Part shown: positions 1 through 11,351 of the stretch, piece by piece
Position numbering within the stretch: position 1 is the stretch's first letter
Layout: every line of letters begins with the position of its first letter
Assembly (NCBI GenBank): GCA_025359245.1
Contig: JANYGW010000158.1
Span: forward strand, 1-64,000
DNA: 64,000 nt
DNA from: Massilia sp.
GTDB taxonomy: Bacteria > Pseudomonadota > Gammaproteobacteria > Burkholderiales > Burkholderiaceae_D
Direction: 5' to 3'
The notes under the pieces: model-generated
What the model was told of the DNA's origin: nothing
Seen by the model: only the letters and a program-made list of their open reading frames with translations
The model's database searches: none
Program-made: the position numbers and the translations under genes

Positions 1-1
1 C

Positions 2-1504
<1,503 letters not shown>

Positions 1505-1529
1505 TCAGACACGCAAAGACAACGACAAC

Positions 1530-3029
1530 ATGATGCAGTCTCTTTCTACATTCCCTCCGTTTCTGAGCCTGGCGATCTGGCTCCCGATCGCCTTCGGCGC
1601 GCTGATCCTGTTCGTCGGCCGCGACGAGAAGCCGGGCCTGTCGCGCTGGCTGGCACTGGCCGGCGCCATCGCCAGCTTCCTGGTGACGATCCCGCTGCTG
1701 GTCCACTTCGATAACGCCGCGCACGGCATGCAGTTCGTCGAAAGCGCGCCGTGGATCGGCCAGTTCAACATTTTCTACTCGCTCGCGCTGGACGGCCTGT
1801 CGCTGTGGTTCGTGCCGCTGACGGCCTTCATCACCGTGATCGTCGTGATCTCGGCGTGGGAAGTGATCGAAAAACGCGTGGCGCAGTACATGGGCGCGTT
1901 CCTGATCCTGTCGGGCCTGATGATTGGCGTGTTCTGCGCCATGGACGGCTTGCTGTTCTACTTCTTCTTCGAAGCGACCCTGATCCCGATGTTCATCATC
2001 ATCGGCGTGTGGGGCGGCGAAAACCGCGTGTACGCATCGTTCAAGTTCTTTCTCTACACCTTCCTCGGTTCGCTGCTGACCCTGGTCGCCATCATCTACC
2101 TGTACAACGCGTCGGGCAGCTTCAACATCCTCGACTGGCACAAGCTGCCGCTGACGATGAAAGAGCAGACCTTCATCTTCCTGGCCTTCCTGGCGGCGTT
2201 TGCGGTCAAGGTGCCGATGTTCCCGGTCCACACCTGGCTGCCCGACGTCCACGTCGAAGCGCCAACCGGCGGCTCCGCGGTGCTGGCGGCGATCATGCTG
2301 AAACTGGGCGCGTACGGCTTCCTGCGGTTCTCGCTGCCGATCACGCCTGACGCCTCGCATTCGATGGCGCCGTTTATCATCACGCTGTCGCTGATCGCGG
2401 TGATCTACGTCGGCCTGGTCGCGCTGGTCCAGAAGGACATGAAAAAACTGGTCGCCTACTCGTCGATCGCGCACATGGGCTTTGTCACGCTGGGCTTCTT
2501 CATGTTCAACATGATGAGCGTGCAGGGCGGTATCGTGCAGATGATTTCGCACGGCTTCATCTCGGGCGCGATGTTCCTTTGCATCGGCGTGCTGTACGAC
2601 CGCATGCACTCGCGCCAGATCGCCGACTACGGAGGGGTGGTCAACACCATGCCGAAGTTCGCGGCGCTGATCGTGCTGTTCTCGATGGCCAACTGCGGCC
2701 TGCCCGCGACGTCCGGCTTCGTCGGCGAATTCATGGTGATCCTGGGTGCGGTCCAGTACAACTTCTGGATCGGCATGCTGGCGGCAACGGCACTGATCTT
2801 CGGCGCGGCATACTCGCTGTGGATGGTCAAGCGCGTCATCTTCGGCGCGGTGGCCAACAAGCACGTGGCCGAACTGGTCGACCTGAACAAGCGCGAGTTC
2901 CTGATGCTGGGGCTTCTGGCCATCGCCGTGATCGCAATGGGCCTGTACCCGGCGCCATTCACCGACACGATGCAAACCTCGGTCGCCGACTTGCTCCAGC
3001 AAGTCTCCGTGTCGAAACTGCCGAAATAA
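1530..3029 (+). CDS. nuoM: NADH-quinone oxidoreductase subunit M
   Basis: Proton-translocating antiporter-like subunit; KVPMFPVHTWLPDVHVEAPTGGSAVLAAIMLKLGAYG motif; operon position. Confidence 0.97.
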   Translation: MMQSLSTFPPFLSLAIWLPIAFGALILFVGRDEKPGLSRWLALAGAIASFLVTIPLLVHFDNAAHGMQFVESAPWIGQFNIFYSLALDGLSLWFVPLTAFITVIVVISAWEVIEKRVAQYMGAFLILSGLMIGVFCAMDGLLFYFFFEATLIPMFIIIGVWGGENRVYASFKFFLYTFLGSLLTLVAIIYLYNASGSFNILDWHKLPLTMKEQTFIFLAFLAAFAVKVPMFPVHTWLPDVHVEAPTGGSAVLAAIMLKLGAYGFLRFSLPITPDASHSMAPFIITLSLIAVIYVGLVALVQKDMKKLVAYSSIAHMGFVTLGFFMFNMMSVQGGIVQMISHGFISGAMFLCIGVLYDRMHSRQIADYGGVVNTMPKFAALIVLFSMANCGLPATSGFVGEFMVILGAVQYNFWIGMLAATALIFGAAYSLWMVKRVIFGAVANKHVAELVDLNKREFLMLGLLAIAVIAMGLYPAPFTDTMQTSVADLLQQVSVSKLPK

Positions 3030-3038
3030 AAACAGACT

Positions 3039-4535
3039 ATGATCGAAAATATCTCTCCCAACCTGGTCCCGGTCTACGCCGAGATCTTCCTGCTGATCGC
3101 CGCGTCGGCGATCCTGTTGATCGACATGTTCCTGTCGGAGTCGAAGCGCGCGCTGACGTATTACATGTCGCTGGCGACTTTGGCCGTGTGCGGCTACCTG
3201 ACCTGGATCGACTACTCGGCCGGTACCACGGTCTACACGTTCCACAACATGTTCGTGTCGGACCCGATGTCGAACCTGCTCAAATTGTTCACCTACCTGG
3301 CGACGGCGATCACGCTGATCTACTCGCGCCAGTATGCGACCGAACGCGGCATGATGTCCGGTAACCTGGGCGGCGAGTTCTATGTGCTGGCGCTGTTCTC
3401 GGTGCTGGGCCAGATGATCATGATCTCGGCGAATAACATGCTGATCATTTACCTGGGCCTGGAACTGATGTCGCTGTCGCTGTATGCGCTGGTGGCCCTG
3501 CGCCGCGACCATGCGGTATCGACCGAAGCGTCGATGAAGTACTTCATCCTCGGCGCGCTCGCTTCCGGCTTCCTCTTGTATGGCATCTCGATGCTGTACG
3601 GCGCCACTGGCGGCTCGCTTGACATTAGCATCGTCGCCCGTACCGCCGCACTGGGTACGGCAAATCACAAGATCCTGGTGTTCGGCATCGTGTTCGTGGT
3701 GGCCGGCCTGGCGTTCAAACTGGGTGCGGTACCGTTCCACATGTGGGTGCCCGACGTCTATCAGGGCTCGCCAACGGCGGTGACGCTGTTGTTGGGCGGC
3801 GCGCCGAAAATCGCCGCCTTTGCGATCTGCATCCGCCTGCTGGTCGAAGGCCTGCTGCCGATGGCGATCCAATGGCAGCAGATGCTGATGGTATTGGCTG
3901 TCATGTCGCTGGTCATCGGCAACCTGACGGCGATCGCCCAGACCAATTTGAAGCGCATGCTGGCCTATTCGACGATCGCGCAAGTGGGCTTCGTGCTGCT
4001 TGGCCTGCTGTCCGGCGTGGTCGGCGACGATACGAGCAACACCGCCACCGCCTACAGCGCGGCGATGTACTACACGATCACCTACGTGCTGACCACGCTC
4101 GGAACCTTCGGCCTGATCATGATGCTGGCCCGTGCCGGCTTTGAAGCCGAAGAACTGAGCGACTTCAAGGGCCTGTCCAAGCGCAGCCCGTGGTTCGCCG
4201 CCGTCATGTCGATCCTGCTGTTTTCGCTGGCCGGCGTGCCGCCGATGATGGGCTTCGCCGCCAAGTTCGCGGTGCTGCAGTCGGTGCTGTCGACCGGCGC
4301 CGTGTGGCTGACCGTGGTGGCGGTGATGTTCTCGCTGATCGGCGCGTTCTACTACCTGCGCGTGATCAAGCTGATGTACTTCGACGAGCCGACCGACACT
4401 GCTGCGATCGCGGTGCCGTTCGACATGCGCGCCACCTTGACCATCAACGGCATCGCCGTGATCGTGCTGGGCATTTATGCCGGTCCGCTGCTGACCGCCT
4501 GCATGAACGCGATGACCAGGACCCTTGGCACCTGA
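3039..4535 (+). CDS. nuoN: NADH-quinone oxidoreductase subunit N
   Basis: GAVPFHMWVPDVYQGSPTAVT motif; follows nuoM. Confidence 0.97.
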   Translation: MIENISPNLVPVYAEIFLLIAASAILLIDMFLSESKRALTYYMSLATLAVCGYLTWIDYSAGTTVYTFHNMFVSDPMSNLLKLFTYLATAITLIYSRQYATERGMMSGNLGGEFYVLALFSVLGQMIMISANNMLIIYLGLELMSLSLYALVALRRDHAVSTEASMKYFILGALASGFLLYGISMLYGATGGSLDISIVARTAALGTANHKILVFGIVFVVAGLAFKLGAVPFHMWVPDVYQGSPTAVTLLLGGAPKIAAFAICIRLLVEGLLPMAIQWQQMLMVLAVMSLVIGNLTAIAQTNLKRMLAYSTIAQVGFVLLGLLSGVVGDDTSNTATAYSAAMYYTITYVLTTLGTFGLIMMLARAGFEAEELSDFKGLSKRSPWFAAVMSILLFSLAGVPPMMGFAAKFAVLQSVLSTGAVWLTVVAVMFSLIGAFYYLRVIKLMYFDEPTDTAAIAVPFDMRATLTINGIAVIVLGIYAGPLLTACMNAMTRTLGT

Positions 4536-4840
4536 TGGATGTTTCGGTATCGAGCTGGCTGTTGATCGCCGTCGCCCTGGCGGCGGCCAACCTGCCTTTC
4601 CTGAATGAGTCGCTGTTCGGTGTCATTCCCCTCAAGGGCGGCCACAAGCATGCGTGGACGCGCGTGTTCGAGCTGCTTGTTCTATACTTTGTCACCGGTG
4701 CGATCGCGTATGCGCTCGAAGCCCGGATCGGCAATGTCTTCACCCAGGTCAAGGAGTTCTACATGATCACGGTGCCCTTGTTTGTCGTTCTGGCGTTTCC
4801 TGGATTCGTACTGCGCTACCTGCGCAAGCACCACCATTAA
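4535..4840 (+). CDS. DUF2818 family small membrane protein
   Basis: 101-aa hydrophobic protein MDVSVSSWLLIAVALAAANLPFLNESLFG...; overlaps the nuoN stop; typical position after nuoN in betaproteobacteria. Confidence 0.88.
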   Translation: MDVSVSSWLLIAVALAAANLPFLNESLFGVIPLKGGHKHAWTRVFELLVLYFVTGAIAYALEARIGNVFTQVKEFYMITVPLFVVLAFPGFVLRYLRKHHH

Positions 4841-4857
4841 TCGACCAGGAGTGCGGA

Positions 4858-5415
4858 TTGGATTCAAAGCTCAAAGAAACCCGGATCGGCGGGAGCGTTG
4901 CCTATGACGGCAGCTTCCTGAAGGTCACGCGTGACCAGGTCAGCCTGCCCGACGGCGCCGCCACCTTCCGTGAATACATCAAGCACCCCGGCGCGGTCGT
5001 GGTGCTGGCCATCCTCGACGACGGCAGCGTGCTGCTCGAGCGCCAGTACCGCTATCCGCTGCGGCGCGTGTTCATCGAACTCCCGGCCGGCAAGATCGAT
5101 CCGGGCGAGGACATCCTGGCCTGCGCCAAGCGCGAGCTGCAGGAGGAAACCGGCTATACCGCCAGCGACTGGCAGTTCGTCACCACCATCCACAACGCGA
5201 TCGCCTATTCGGACGAGCACCTCGACCTGTTCATCGCGCGCGGCCTGAGCGCCGGCCCGGCCAAGCTCGATGACGGCGAGTTCCTCGAAACCTTCAGCGC
5301 CACCTTGCCCGAGATGCTGGAGATGGTGCGCAGCGGCCAGATCACCGACGTCAAGACCATCATCGGCGCGTTCTGGCTCGACAAGCTCAGCGCCGGTGCC
5401 TGGAAGCTGGGGTAG
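4858..5415 (+). CDS. NUDIX hydrolase, ADP-ribose pyrophosphatase type
   Basis: NUDIX box GKIDPGEDILACAKRELQEETGY; TTG start with AGGAG upstream. Confidence 0.9.
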   Translation: MDSKLKETRIGGSVAYDGSFLKVTRDQVSLPDGAATFREYIKHPGAVVVLAILDDGSVLLERQYRYPLRRVFIELPAGKIDPGEDILACAKRELQEETGYTASDWQFVTTIHNAIAYSDEHLDLFIARGLSAGPAKLDDGEFLETFSATLPEMLEMVRSGQITDVKTIIGAFWLDKLSAGAWKLG

Positions 5416-5419
5416 GGGC

Positions 5420-6103
5420 GTGATCAAGGCATTGCTGTTTGCACTTGCGCTGTTGTGGGGCGACAGCGCCTGGGCGGCGCGCTCGCTGTTCCAGGCGCGC
5501 TGCGAGGACGCGCGCGCCGAGACGGTCGACAGCGCGCGTCCGCAGCAGGCCAGTTATGTCATCGATAATACGCAGTCGTACCGGGCGCTGTCCGCGCTCA
5601 AGGGCAATGCGCCGGCCAATGCCTATGTGCTCGGGCTGACCCACGTCCATCCGCGCTTCGAAATCGGCCACCGCGGGCCGGTGATCCGCGACCTGCTGAT
5701 GCGCTCCGAATGCATCATGCCGAACATCGATGTCGTCCTCGCCTACCGCCCGATCGTGGTGTATATCGGCAGCGAATTCGTGCCCGGAACATGCGCATAT
5801 CAGGAAGTTCTCGCGCATGAGATGCGCCATGTCAATGCCTATCTGGGACAATTGCCGAAAGTGGAGTCTAGGGTGCGCGCGCAGATGCAGCGCCGCTTCA
5901 AGAACCGGCCCTTGTACGCGCCGCTCGGGCAGTCGGCCGACGCGCTCAAGCGCGAGATCGCCGCCACCTGGATACCCTACATGACGCGGCTGGTGGACGA
6001 GGTTGAGCTGTTGCAGGCAGCCATCGACACGCCGCAAGAAATAGATCGCCTGAGCAGAGTTTGCAAAGGTGAGGTACAGTCACTTATCGGACCAGCCGAT
6101 TGA
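5420..6103 (+). CDS. Secreted hypothetical protein with HExxH-like motif
   Basis: GTG start, signal peptide MIKALLFALALLWGDSAWA; motif LAHEMRHVNAYL. Confidence 0.75.
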   Translation: MIKALLFALALLWGDSAWAARSLFQARCEDARAETVDSARPQQASYVIDNTQSYRALSALKGNAPANAYVLGLTHVHPRFEIGHRGPVIRDLLMRSECIMPNIDVVLAYRPIVVYIGSEFVPGTCAYQEVLAHEMRHVNAYLGQLPKVESRVRAQMQRRFKNRPLYAPLGQSADALKREIAATWIPYMTRLVDEVELLQAAIDTPQEIDRLSRVCKGEVQSLIGPAD

Positions 6104-6117
6104 ACGAGACCAGCACC

Positions 6118-6804
6118 ATGGACCAGCTATTCCCGCGATATGTCGCCCTGATTCCGGCCGCCGGCGTCGGCGCCCGCATGGCCGCGGACGGCCCCAAGCA
6201 GTACATGGCGCTGGGCGGCAAGCCGATGCTGCGCCACACCATCGACGCCTTCCTGTCCAGCGAACTGATAGACCACGTATATGTTGTGGTCAGCCCCGAC
6301 GATGGCCAGATCGACGCCATCGTGCCGGCGGCCGGCGTGACCGTGCTGCGCTGCGGCGGCGCCAGCCGGCTCGAATCGGTGCACAATGCGCTGCGCCAGC
6401 TGGGCGAGCTGCTGGCCCCGAACGACTGGGTGCTGGTGCACGACGCCGCGCGCCCCGGCCTGAACGCCGCACTGATAGAAAAACTCATTACAACGATAGG
6501 CGGCGACGCCGTCGGCGGCCTGTTGGCGCTGCCGGTGGTGGACACCGTCAAGCGCGCCGGCAGCACCGTCTCCACCTTGTCCCGGGACGACCTGTGGCTT
6601 GCGCAAACCCCACAGATGTTCCGGTACCGGCTGCTGTGCGACGCGCTGGCAGCGGCCACCGACGCCAGCGTCATTACCGATGACGCCAGTGCGGTCGAAG
6701 CTTTGGGCTTCTCGCCCAAGCTGGTTGAAGGACATCCCCGTAATCTAAAAGTGACGCTGCCCGCCGACATCCGGATCGCCGAGATGTACCTGGCCGCGCC
6801 TTAA
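6118..6804 (+). CDS. ispD: 2-C-methyl-D-erythritol 4-phosphate cytidylyltransferase
   Basis: ALIPAAGVGARMAADGPKQYMALGGKPMLRHTIDAF; adjacent to ispF. Confidence 0.96.
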   Translation: MDQLFPRYVALIPAAGVGARMAADGPKQYMALGGKPMLRHTIDAFLSSELIDHVYVVVSPDDGQIDAIVPAAGVTVLRCGGASRLESVHNALRQLGELLAPNDWVLVHDAARPGLNAALIEKLITTIGGDAVGGLLALPVVDTVKRAGSTVSTLSRDDLWLAQTPQMFRYRLLCDALAAATDASVITDDASAVEALGFSPKLVEGHPRNLKVTLPADIRIAEMYLAAP

Positions 6805-6825
6805 CCTGACATTAGCGAATACATC

Positions 6826-7341
6826 ATGCCACTGGCTTCCTACAATCCCACGCCCCCCTACCGCATCGGCACCGGCTACGACTGCCACGCCCTGGTCGAG
6901 GGCCGCAAACTGATCATCGGCGGGGTCACGATCCCGCACAAGACCGGCCTGTTCGGCCACTCCGATGCCGACGTGCTGCTGCACGCGATCATCGACGCCA
7001 TGCTCGGCGCGGCCGGGCTGGGCGACATCGGCAAGCACTTCCCCGACACCGACCCGATGTTCGCCGGCGCCGATTCGCGCACCCTGCTGCGCGAAGTGGC
7101 GCACCGCGTCATCGCCACCGGCTACACGATCGGCAATATCGACGCGACCATCATCGCGCAGGCGCCGAAAATGGCGCCGCACATCGCGCAGATGGTCTCG
7201 CGCATCGCCGAGGACATCGGCGTTTCGCCGCAGCAGGTCAACGTCAAGGCCAAGACCAACGAAAAGCTGGGCTACCTTGGCCGCGAAGAAGGCATGGCGG
7301 CCGAAGCGATCTGCATGCTGATTAGGTCCACGACAGCCTGA
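6826..7341 (+). CDS. ispF: 2-C-methyl-D-erythritol 2,4-cyclodiphosphate synthase
   Basis: [52 protein letters not shown]. Confidence 0.97.
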   Translation: MPLASYNPTPPYRIGTGYDCHALVEGRKLIIGGVTIPHKTGLFGHSDADVLLHAIIDAMLGAAGLGDIGKHFPDTDPMFAGADSRTLLREVAHRVIATGYTIGNIDATIIAQAPKMAPHIAQMVSRIAEDIGVSPQQVNVKAKTNEKLGYLGREEGMAAEAICMLIRSTTA

Positions 7342-7384
7342 TCCTTCGGTATGATGGTCGTTTGCTAACGACCAGGGATACCGG

Positions 7385-8302
7385 ATGACGATCGTTTATG
7401 TGCTGGTGGCGGCATTGGCCGTGGCCTTGCTGGCGTCGCTGCTCGCGCCCGAAGGCTTGACAGCGGGCGGCCTGTGGCTGGAGCGGCGCCTCAGCGGCCT
7501 GCAGACGAAGCACGTGCGGGTCGACGGCTTCGACATGCCTTACCTGGAGGGCGGCAAGGGCGAGGTCCTGCTGCTGATCCACGGCTTCGGCGGCGACAAG
7601 GACAACTTCACCCGCATCGCGCGCTTCCTGACGCCGCACTACCGCGTGCTCATTCCCGACCTGCCCGGTTTTGGCGACGCGACGCGCGACCCCAAGGCCA
7701 GCTACGGCATGGCCGACCAGGTTGCGCGCATCCACAGCTTCCTGGGCCAGCTGGGGATCAGCCGCTGCCACATCGGCGGCAACTCGATGGGCGGCTTCAT
7801 CGCCGCGCAGTTCGCGGTGCCGTACGCGCACATGGTGCAGAGCCTGTGGCTGCTGGACCCGGCCGGCACCACCGCTTCGCACAGTTCGCCGATGCTGGAG
7901 CATTACGAAAAGACGGGCGAAAATCCGCTGCTGGTCAAGCGCGTCGCCGACTTCAATGAAACGATCCGCGCCACCACCCACAAGGCGCCGTTCGTGCCGC
8001 GCTTCGCCCGCGTCGCGCTGGGCCGGCGCGCGGTGGCCGACTTCGAGCTGCATACCAACATCATGCGCCAGATGGCCGAGTCGCCGCTGCTGGAGCTGAC
8101 CTACCAGCCGATGCCGACGCCGGCGCTGATCGTGTGGGGCAGGGAGGATGCGATCCTCAGCCCGGCCGGGGCCGAATCGTTCCGCCAGCTGTTCCCCAAT
8201 TCGAGCGTGATCATGATGGACGGTATCGGCCACCTGCCGATGGCCGAGGCGCCCGCGCAGACCGCACGGGACTACCTGGCTTACCGCGCCACGCTCGCTT
8301 AG
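7385..8302 (+). CDS. Alpha/beta hydrolase
   Basis: LLLIHGFGGDKDNF, nucleophile elbow GGNSMGGF, C-terminal GHLPMAEAP. Confidence 0.9.
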   Translation: MTIVYVLVAALAVALLASLLAPEGLTAGGLWLERRLSGLQTKHVRVDGFDMPYLEGGKGEVLLLIHGFGGDKDNFTRIARFLTPHYRVLIPDLPGFGDATRDPKASYGMADQVARIHSFLGQLGISRCHIGGNSMGGFIAAQFAVPYAHMVQSLWLLDPAGTTASHSSPMLEHYEKTGENPLLVKRVADFNETIRATTHKAPFVPRFARVALGRRAVADFELHTNIMRQMAESPLLELTYQPMPTPALIVWGREDAILSPAGAESFRQLFPNSSVIMMDGIGHLPMAEAPAQTARDYLAYRATLA

Positions 8303-8356
8303 CCGGGTATGATTTCATTGAACCGATAGTCCACAGAACAACAAGAGAGGTACACC

Positions 8357-9025
8357 ATGTTTTCAACGATGCCAGTCGAGGCGCCAGTCGCTTGCGAGGC
8401 CCGGCCGTACGCGGCAGAACTGCATATCGATGCGGCGAAAAAAGCCAAGGTCAACCTGCCGCCCGGCTCGACGTTCCGCAAGTGTTCCGGCGGGCGCGAA
8501 CCGTCCCAGGTCGTGACCAAGCCGGACAGCGGCGGCACGACGGCCTGCGTGTTCTACGAATTCACGGTCGATCCCAAAAATCCCGAAGTCCAGCTTGGCA
8601 CGCGCAAGGCGGCGGTGGCCAAGTCGCTGACCGACAAGAGCTGCCCGGCGATCGATTTCAGCGCGCATAGCTATCCGGGCAAGGATTGGTTTTTCTTGTC
8701 CGATAACGTCCCGCTGGAGAATGCGTACCGCGTCAAGGCGCGCGTCGAATCGGGTGGCCTGGCCTTCCTGCAGGAAGAAAAGAAGGCGCTGAAGGATCCG
8801 AAGGGCGCCCTCGATTTCGGCACAGCGCCGCTGGGCGTGTACTCGGTCTCGGCCGCGCCGGCGCTGGAATGCCGCAAGAAGGATGCCTTTTTCCAGGAGC
8901 GGCACGCGGCCTGCTACGTGGCTGGCATCTATAACGCATCGGTGCGCGGGGGCTGGACCCTGCATGTGGCGCTGCGCAAGAACGGCGAGTACAAATTCAT
9001 CGAGAGCAATCGCTTGCTCAAGTAA
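8357..9025 (+). CDS. Hypothetical protein
   Basis: 222-aa ORF, no family recognised. Confidence 0.6.
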   Translation: MFSTMPVEAPVACEARPYAAELHIDAAKKAKVNLPPGSTFRKCSGGREPSQVVTKPDSGGTTACVFYEFTVDPKNPEVQLGTRKAAVAKSLTDKSCPAIDFSAHSYPGKDWFFLSDNVPLENAYRVKARVESGGLAFLQEEKKALKDPKGALDFGTAPLGVYSVSAAPALECRKKDAFFQERHAACYVAGIYNASVRGGWTLHVALRKNGEYKFIESNRLLK

Positions 9026-9055
9026 GCAGTCCCTGTGCAGCGCAGCGGCGGACCG

Positions 9056-9574
9056 CTATTTGGGCGGCGCGACCGCGGCTGTTTCCTTGACCGCCTTTAG
9101 CGCGGCCTCTGGCGCTATCTCGGTGCCCTTGGCATCGACGTAGTGCAAGTCGAACGGGGCGTCGGAATACACATAGAACATGCAGTCGTGCTGACAGACA
9201 AACTGGTGCACATGGGTGGCCGGCATCAGCGCGAAGCCCCCGCTTTGCAAGGTCACGCCTTGACCGCCTTTCATCTCGGCGCGCCCGGTGCCGCTGACCA
9301 TCATCAAAGTTTCGCTGGGGGTATGCCAGTGCCAGGGCACGCTGCAGCCGGACTTCAGCTTTGCCAGGATGAAGGATGGGCCTTTGGCGGGGTCGCCGTT
9401 CTGGACCGACCCGCTGGCGCAAGTGGGCAAGCCGGGAAAGGGGCCGAATTTCATGCCGGCGATGTTCGTGCCCGGGGGATGGACGGCGTCCTGGGCCTGG
9501 GCCGACAAGGTGGCGCACAGGGCCAGCGTCAAGGCGGTTCTGACCGCGCTGAAAACATATTGTCGTGTACGCAT
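9056..9574 (-). CDS. Secreted cupin-domain protein
   Basis: Signal peptide plus cupin motif VPWHWHTPSETLMMVSGTGRAEM; GGAGGAG RBS before ATG. Confidence 0.85.
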   Translation of the reverse strand: MRTRQYVFSAVRTALTLALCATLSAQAQDAVHPPGTNIAGMKFGPFPGLPTCASGSVQNGDPAKGPSFILAKLKSGCSVPWHWHTPSETLMMVSGTGRAEMKGGQGVTLQSGGFALMPATHVHQFVCQHDCMFYVYSDAPFDLHYVDAKGTEIAPEAALKAVKETAAVAPPK

Positions 9575-9696
9575 GGAAATCTCCTCCAATGGAAACAGAC
9601 GCATAGAAAACGACGTTGGGATGTTCGACAATCCTAGCACTGATGGGGCGTGCGCCTGGCCCTGGTGTCGTATCGTACGCGGAAATTTGCGCGCGC

Positions 9697-10089
9697 TCAG
9701 GGCGCCGGAATTCCGGCGGGCACCAGGTGTGCCAGGCCCTGGACCGTGACCAGCCAGGTGCGCTGGCCGCACATGTCGGTCGTCCATATTTCGTCGGGAC
9801 CGCTGGTGCCGGCGTTGGCGATCGCAGGGACAATGGCCTTGATTGAAAACAGCGCCGTGTCCTCGCAATGAAAGTTGGCGACCGCGTGCAGCGTGATCGC
9901 CAGCTTTGCGATGTCGACGCTCTCCGGCGGCAAGGTCGACTTCATGAACGCAGGCGTGGACGCCGCCGTCCAGCGCGCCATCAATCGTTCTTGCTGCGCA
10001 TGGCCGTCCGATGTGCCGGCACAGCCGCCGCAAGCGAGCAGCACGATCAGCGGGGCAGGGAAAAGCGCGAGCGGTGGCCATTGTTTCAT
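9697..10089 (-). CDS. Hypothetical lipoprotein
   Basis: MKQWPPLALFPAPLIVLLACGGC lipobox-like N-terminus. Confidence 0.6.
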   Translation of the reverse strand: MKQWPPLALFPAPLIVLLACGGCAGTSDGHAQQERLMARWTAASTPAFMKSTLPPESVDIAKLAITLHAVANFHCEDTALFSIKAIVPAIANAGTSGPDEIWTTDMCGQRTWLVTVQGLAHLVPAGIPAP

Positions 10090-10106
10090 CGGATTTGGCA
10101 AGACTC

Positions 10107-10325
10107 TCAGCTCAAGGTTGTGACGTCATTATTGCGCGGCGTGGCGTTCTCGTGAAACAGGTCGGCCAGGTATTCCTGCAGTTCGTCGCTCGCCACGTCG
10201 GCGGGCACGATGAAGTCAGCCAGGCGGCGCTTGCCTTCCGTGCCGAGATAAAAGGCCTGCCACGCGCCGGGCGCGCCCGTCACCGCGACCAGCGTGCCAA
10301 ATACATTGAATCGAAACTCTTGCAC
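10107..10325 (-). CDS. Small conserved hypothetical protein (possibly DUF7661-like)
   Basis: 72-aa VQEFRFNVFGTLVAVTGAPGAWQAFYLGTEGKRRL; GTG start; 2 nt after the upstream gene. Confidence 0.65.
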   Translation of the reverse strand: MQEFRFNVFGTLVAVTGAPGAWQAFYLGTEGKRRLADFIVPADVASDELQEYLADLFHENATPRNNDVTTLS

Positions 10326-10327
10326 GG

Positions 10328-10933
10328 CTAGTCCCTTCCGAGATGGGCGTCGATCAGCGCGGCGATCCGCGCGGCATGTGCTTGCGCCAGATTGTGATCG
10401 CCGCCTTCGATGATATGCAGTTGTGCGCGCGGCAGCAAGGCCGCAATGCGTGCGCCGACAGCGACAGGGCTGATCGGGTCGCAATCGCCCCACAGCAGCA
10501 GGGTCGGCGCCATGACCGTCGGCAGGCGCGCCGACAAGTCTTCCTGGCAGGTCGACAACCAGCGCGGCAGCAAGGGATGGGTCTCGTGAAACGCGGGGCG
10601 CCAATCCTGGCCGCCCATGCCGGCCACATCGATGCCGCCGGAGGTCACGGCCAGCACCAGGTGCGTGACCAGCTCAGGCCGGGCCAGCGCGACGCGCATG
10701 GCAATGATGCCGCCCATCGACTGGGCAATCAGCGCTGTTGGCTGGTCGACCTGCGCCGCCACGCTGGCGACCAGGTCGTCGATGTCGCCAATGGTGGGAT
10801 CGGACGGGGTCGCGCCGAAGCCCGGCCAGCCGACCTGGACTTGCGCGGCCGGATGGGCGAGCCGGCTGGCGACCGGTTCCCAGAATTGGGTCCGGCCCAG
10901 GGCGCCCGGCAGAAAAAGCAGTTTGCCCGGCAT
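10328..10933 (-). CDS. Alpha/beta hydrolase
   Basis: LLFLPGALG, AQSMGGIIAM, GGDHNLAQAH. Confidence 0.88.
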   Translation of the reverse strand: MPGKLLFLPGALGRTQFWEPVASRLAHPAAQVQVGWPGFGATPSDPTIGDIDDLVASVAAQVDQPTALIAQSMGGIIAMRVALARPELVTHLVLAVTSGGIDVAGMGGQDWRPAFHETHPLLPRWLSTCQEDLSARLPTVMAPTLLLWGDCDPISPVAVGARIAALLPRAQLHIIEGGDHNLAQAHAARIAALIDAHLGRD

Positions 10934-10939
10934 GACTGG

Positions 10940-11131
10940 TCAGGCCACCTTTGGGACCTGGACGTTCTTGGCGAGGGTCTTGAAACGGTCGCCATTTTCC
11001 TGCACGACGGTGATCGTCATGTGGCCGGTCTTGCTGATGTTGACGTCGCGCACGGTGCCGGATTTGCCGGCGTGGGTGCCGCCGACCACGGCGCACAGGT
11101 CGCCATCCTTGAGCGCAGGCGCGGCGTTCAT
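10940..11131 (-). CDS. KOW-motif small protein
   Basis: 63-aa DLCAVVGGTHAGKSGTVRDVNISKTGHMTITV resembles a KOW motif. Confidence 0.7.
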   Translation of the reverse strand: MNAAPALKDGDLCAVVGGTHAGKSGTVRDVNISKTGHMTITVVQENGDRFKTLAKNVQVPKVA

Positions 11132-11331
11132 GGCTGCAGCTTGTGCGCGGCGATTTGGTAGGCCGCCATGCCGACGGTCGCGCCGATCATTATGCACGGG
11201 AGCAATCCCGCACTGAACACATACGCGGCGCCGCAACCGAGTGCGACGCCGGCAAACGGGATGGCCCGCAGCGCCATGCCGGGCAGGTGGCTCCTCTTGC
11301 GGCCGGCGATCCAATCGTAATCTGGTTCCAT
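11128..11331 (-). CDS. Small hypothetical membrane protein
   Basis: 67-aa protein with hydrophobic helices; 4-bp overlap with the KOW gene. Confidence 0.6.
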   Translation of the reverse strand: MEPDYDWIAGRKRSHLPGMALRAIPFAGVALGCGAAYVFSAGLLPCIMIGATVGMAAYQIAAHKLQP

Positions 11332-11351
11332 GGTGTGTTTTCCTTGCTTGC

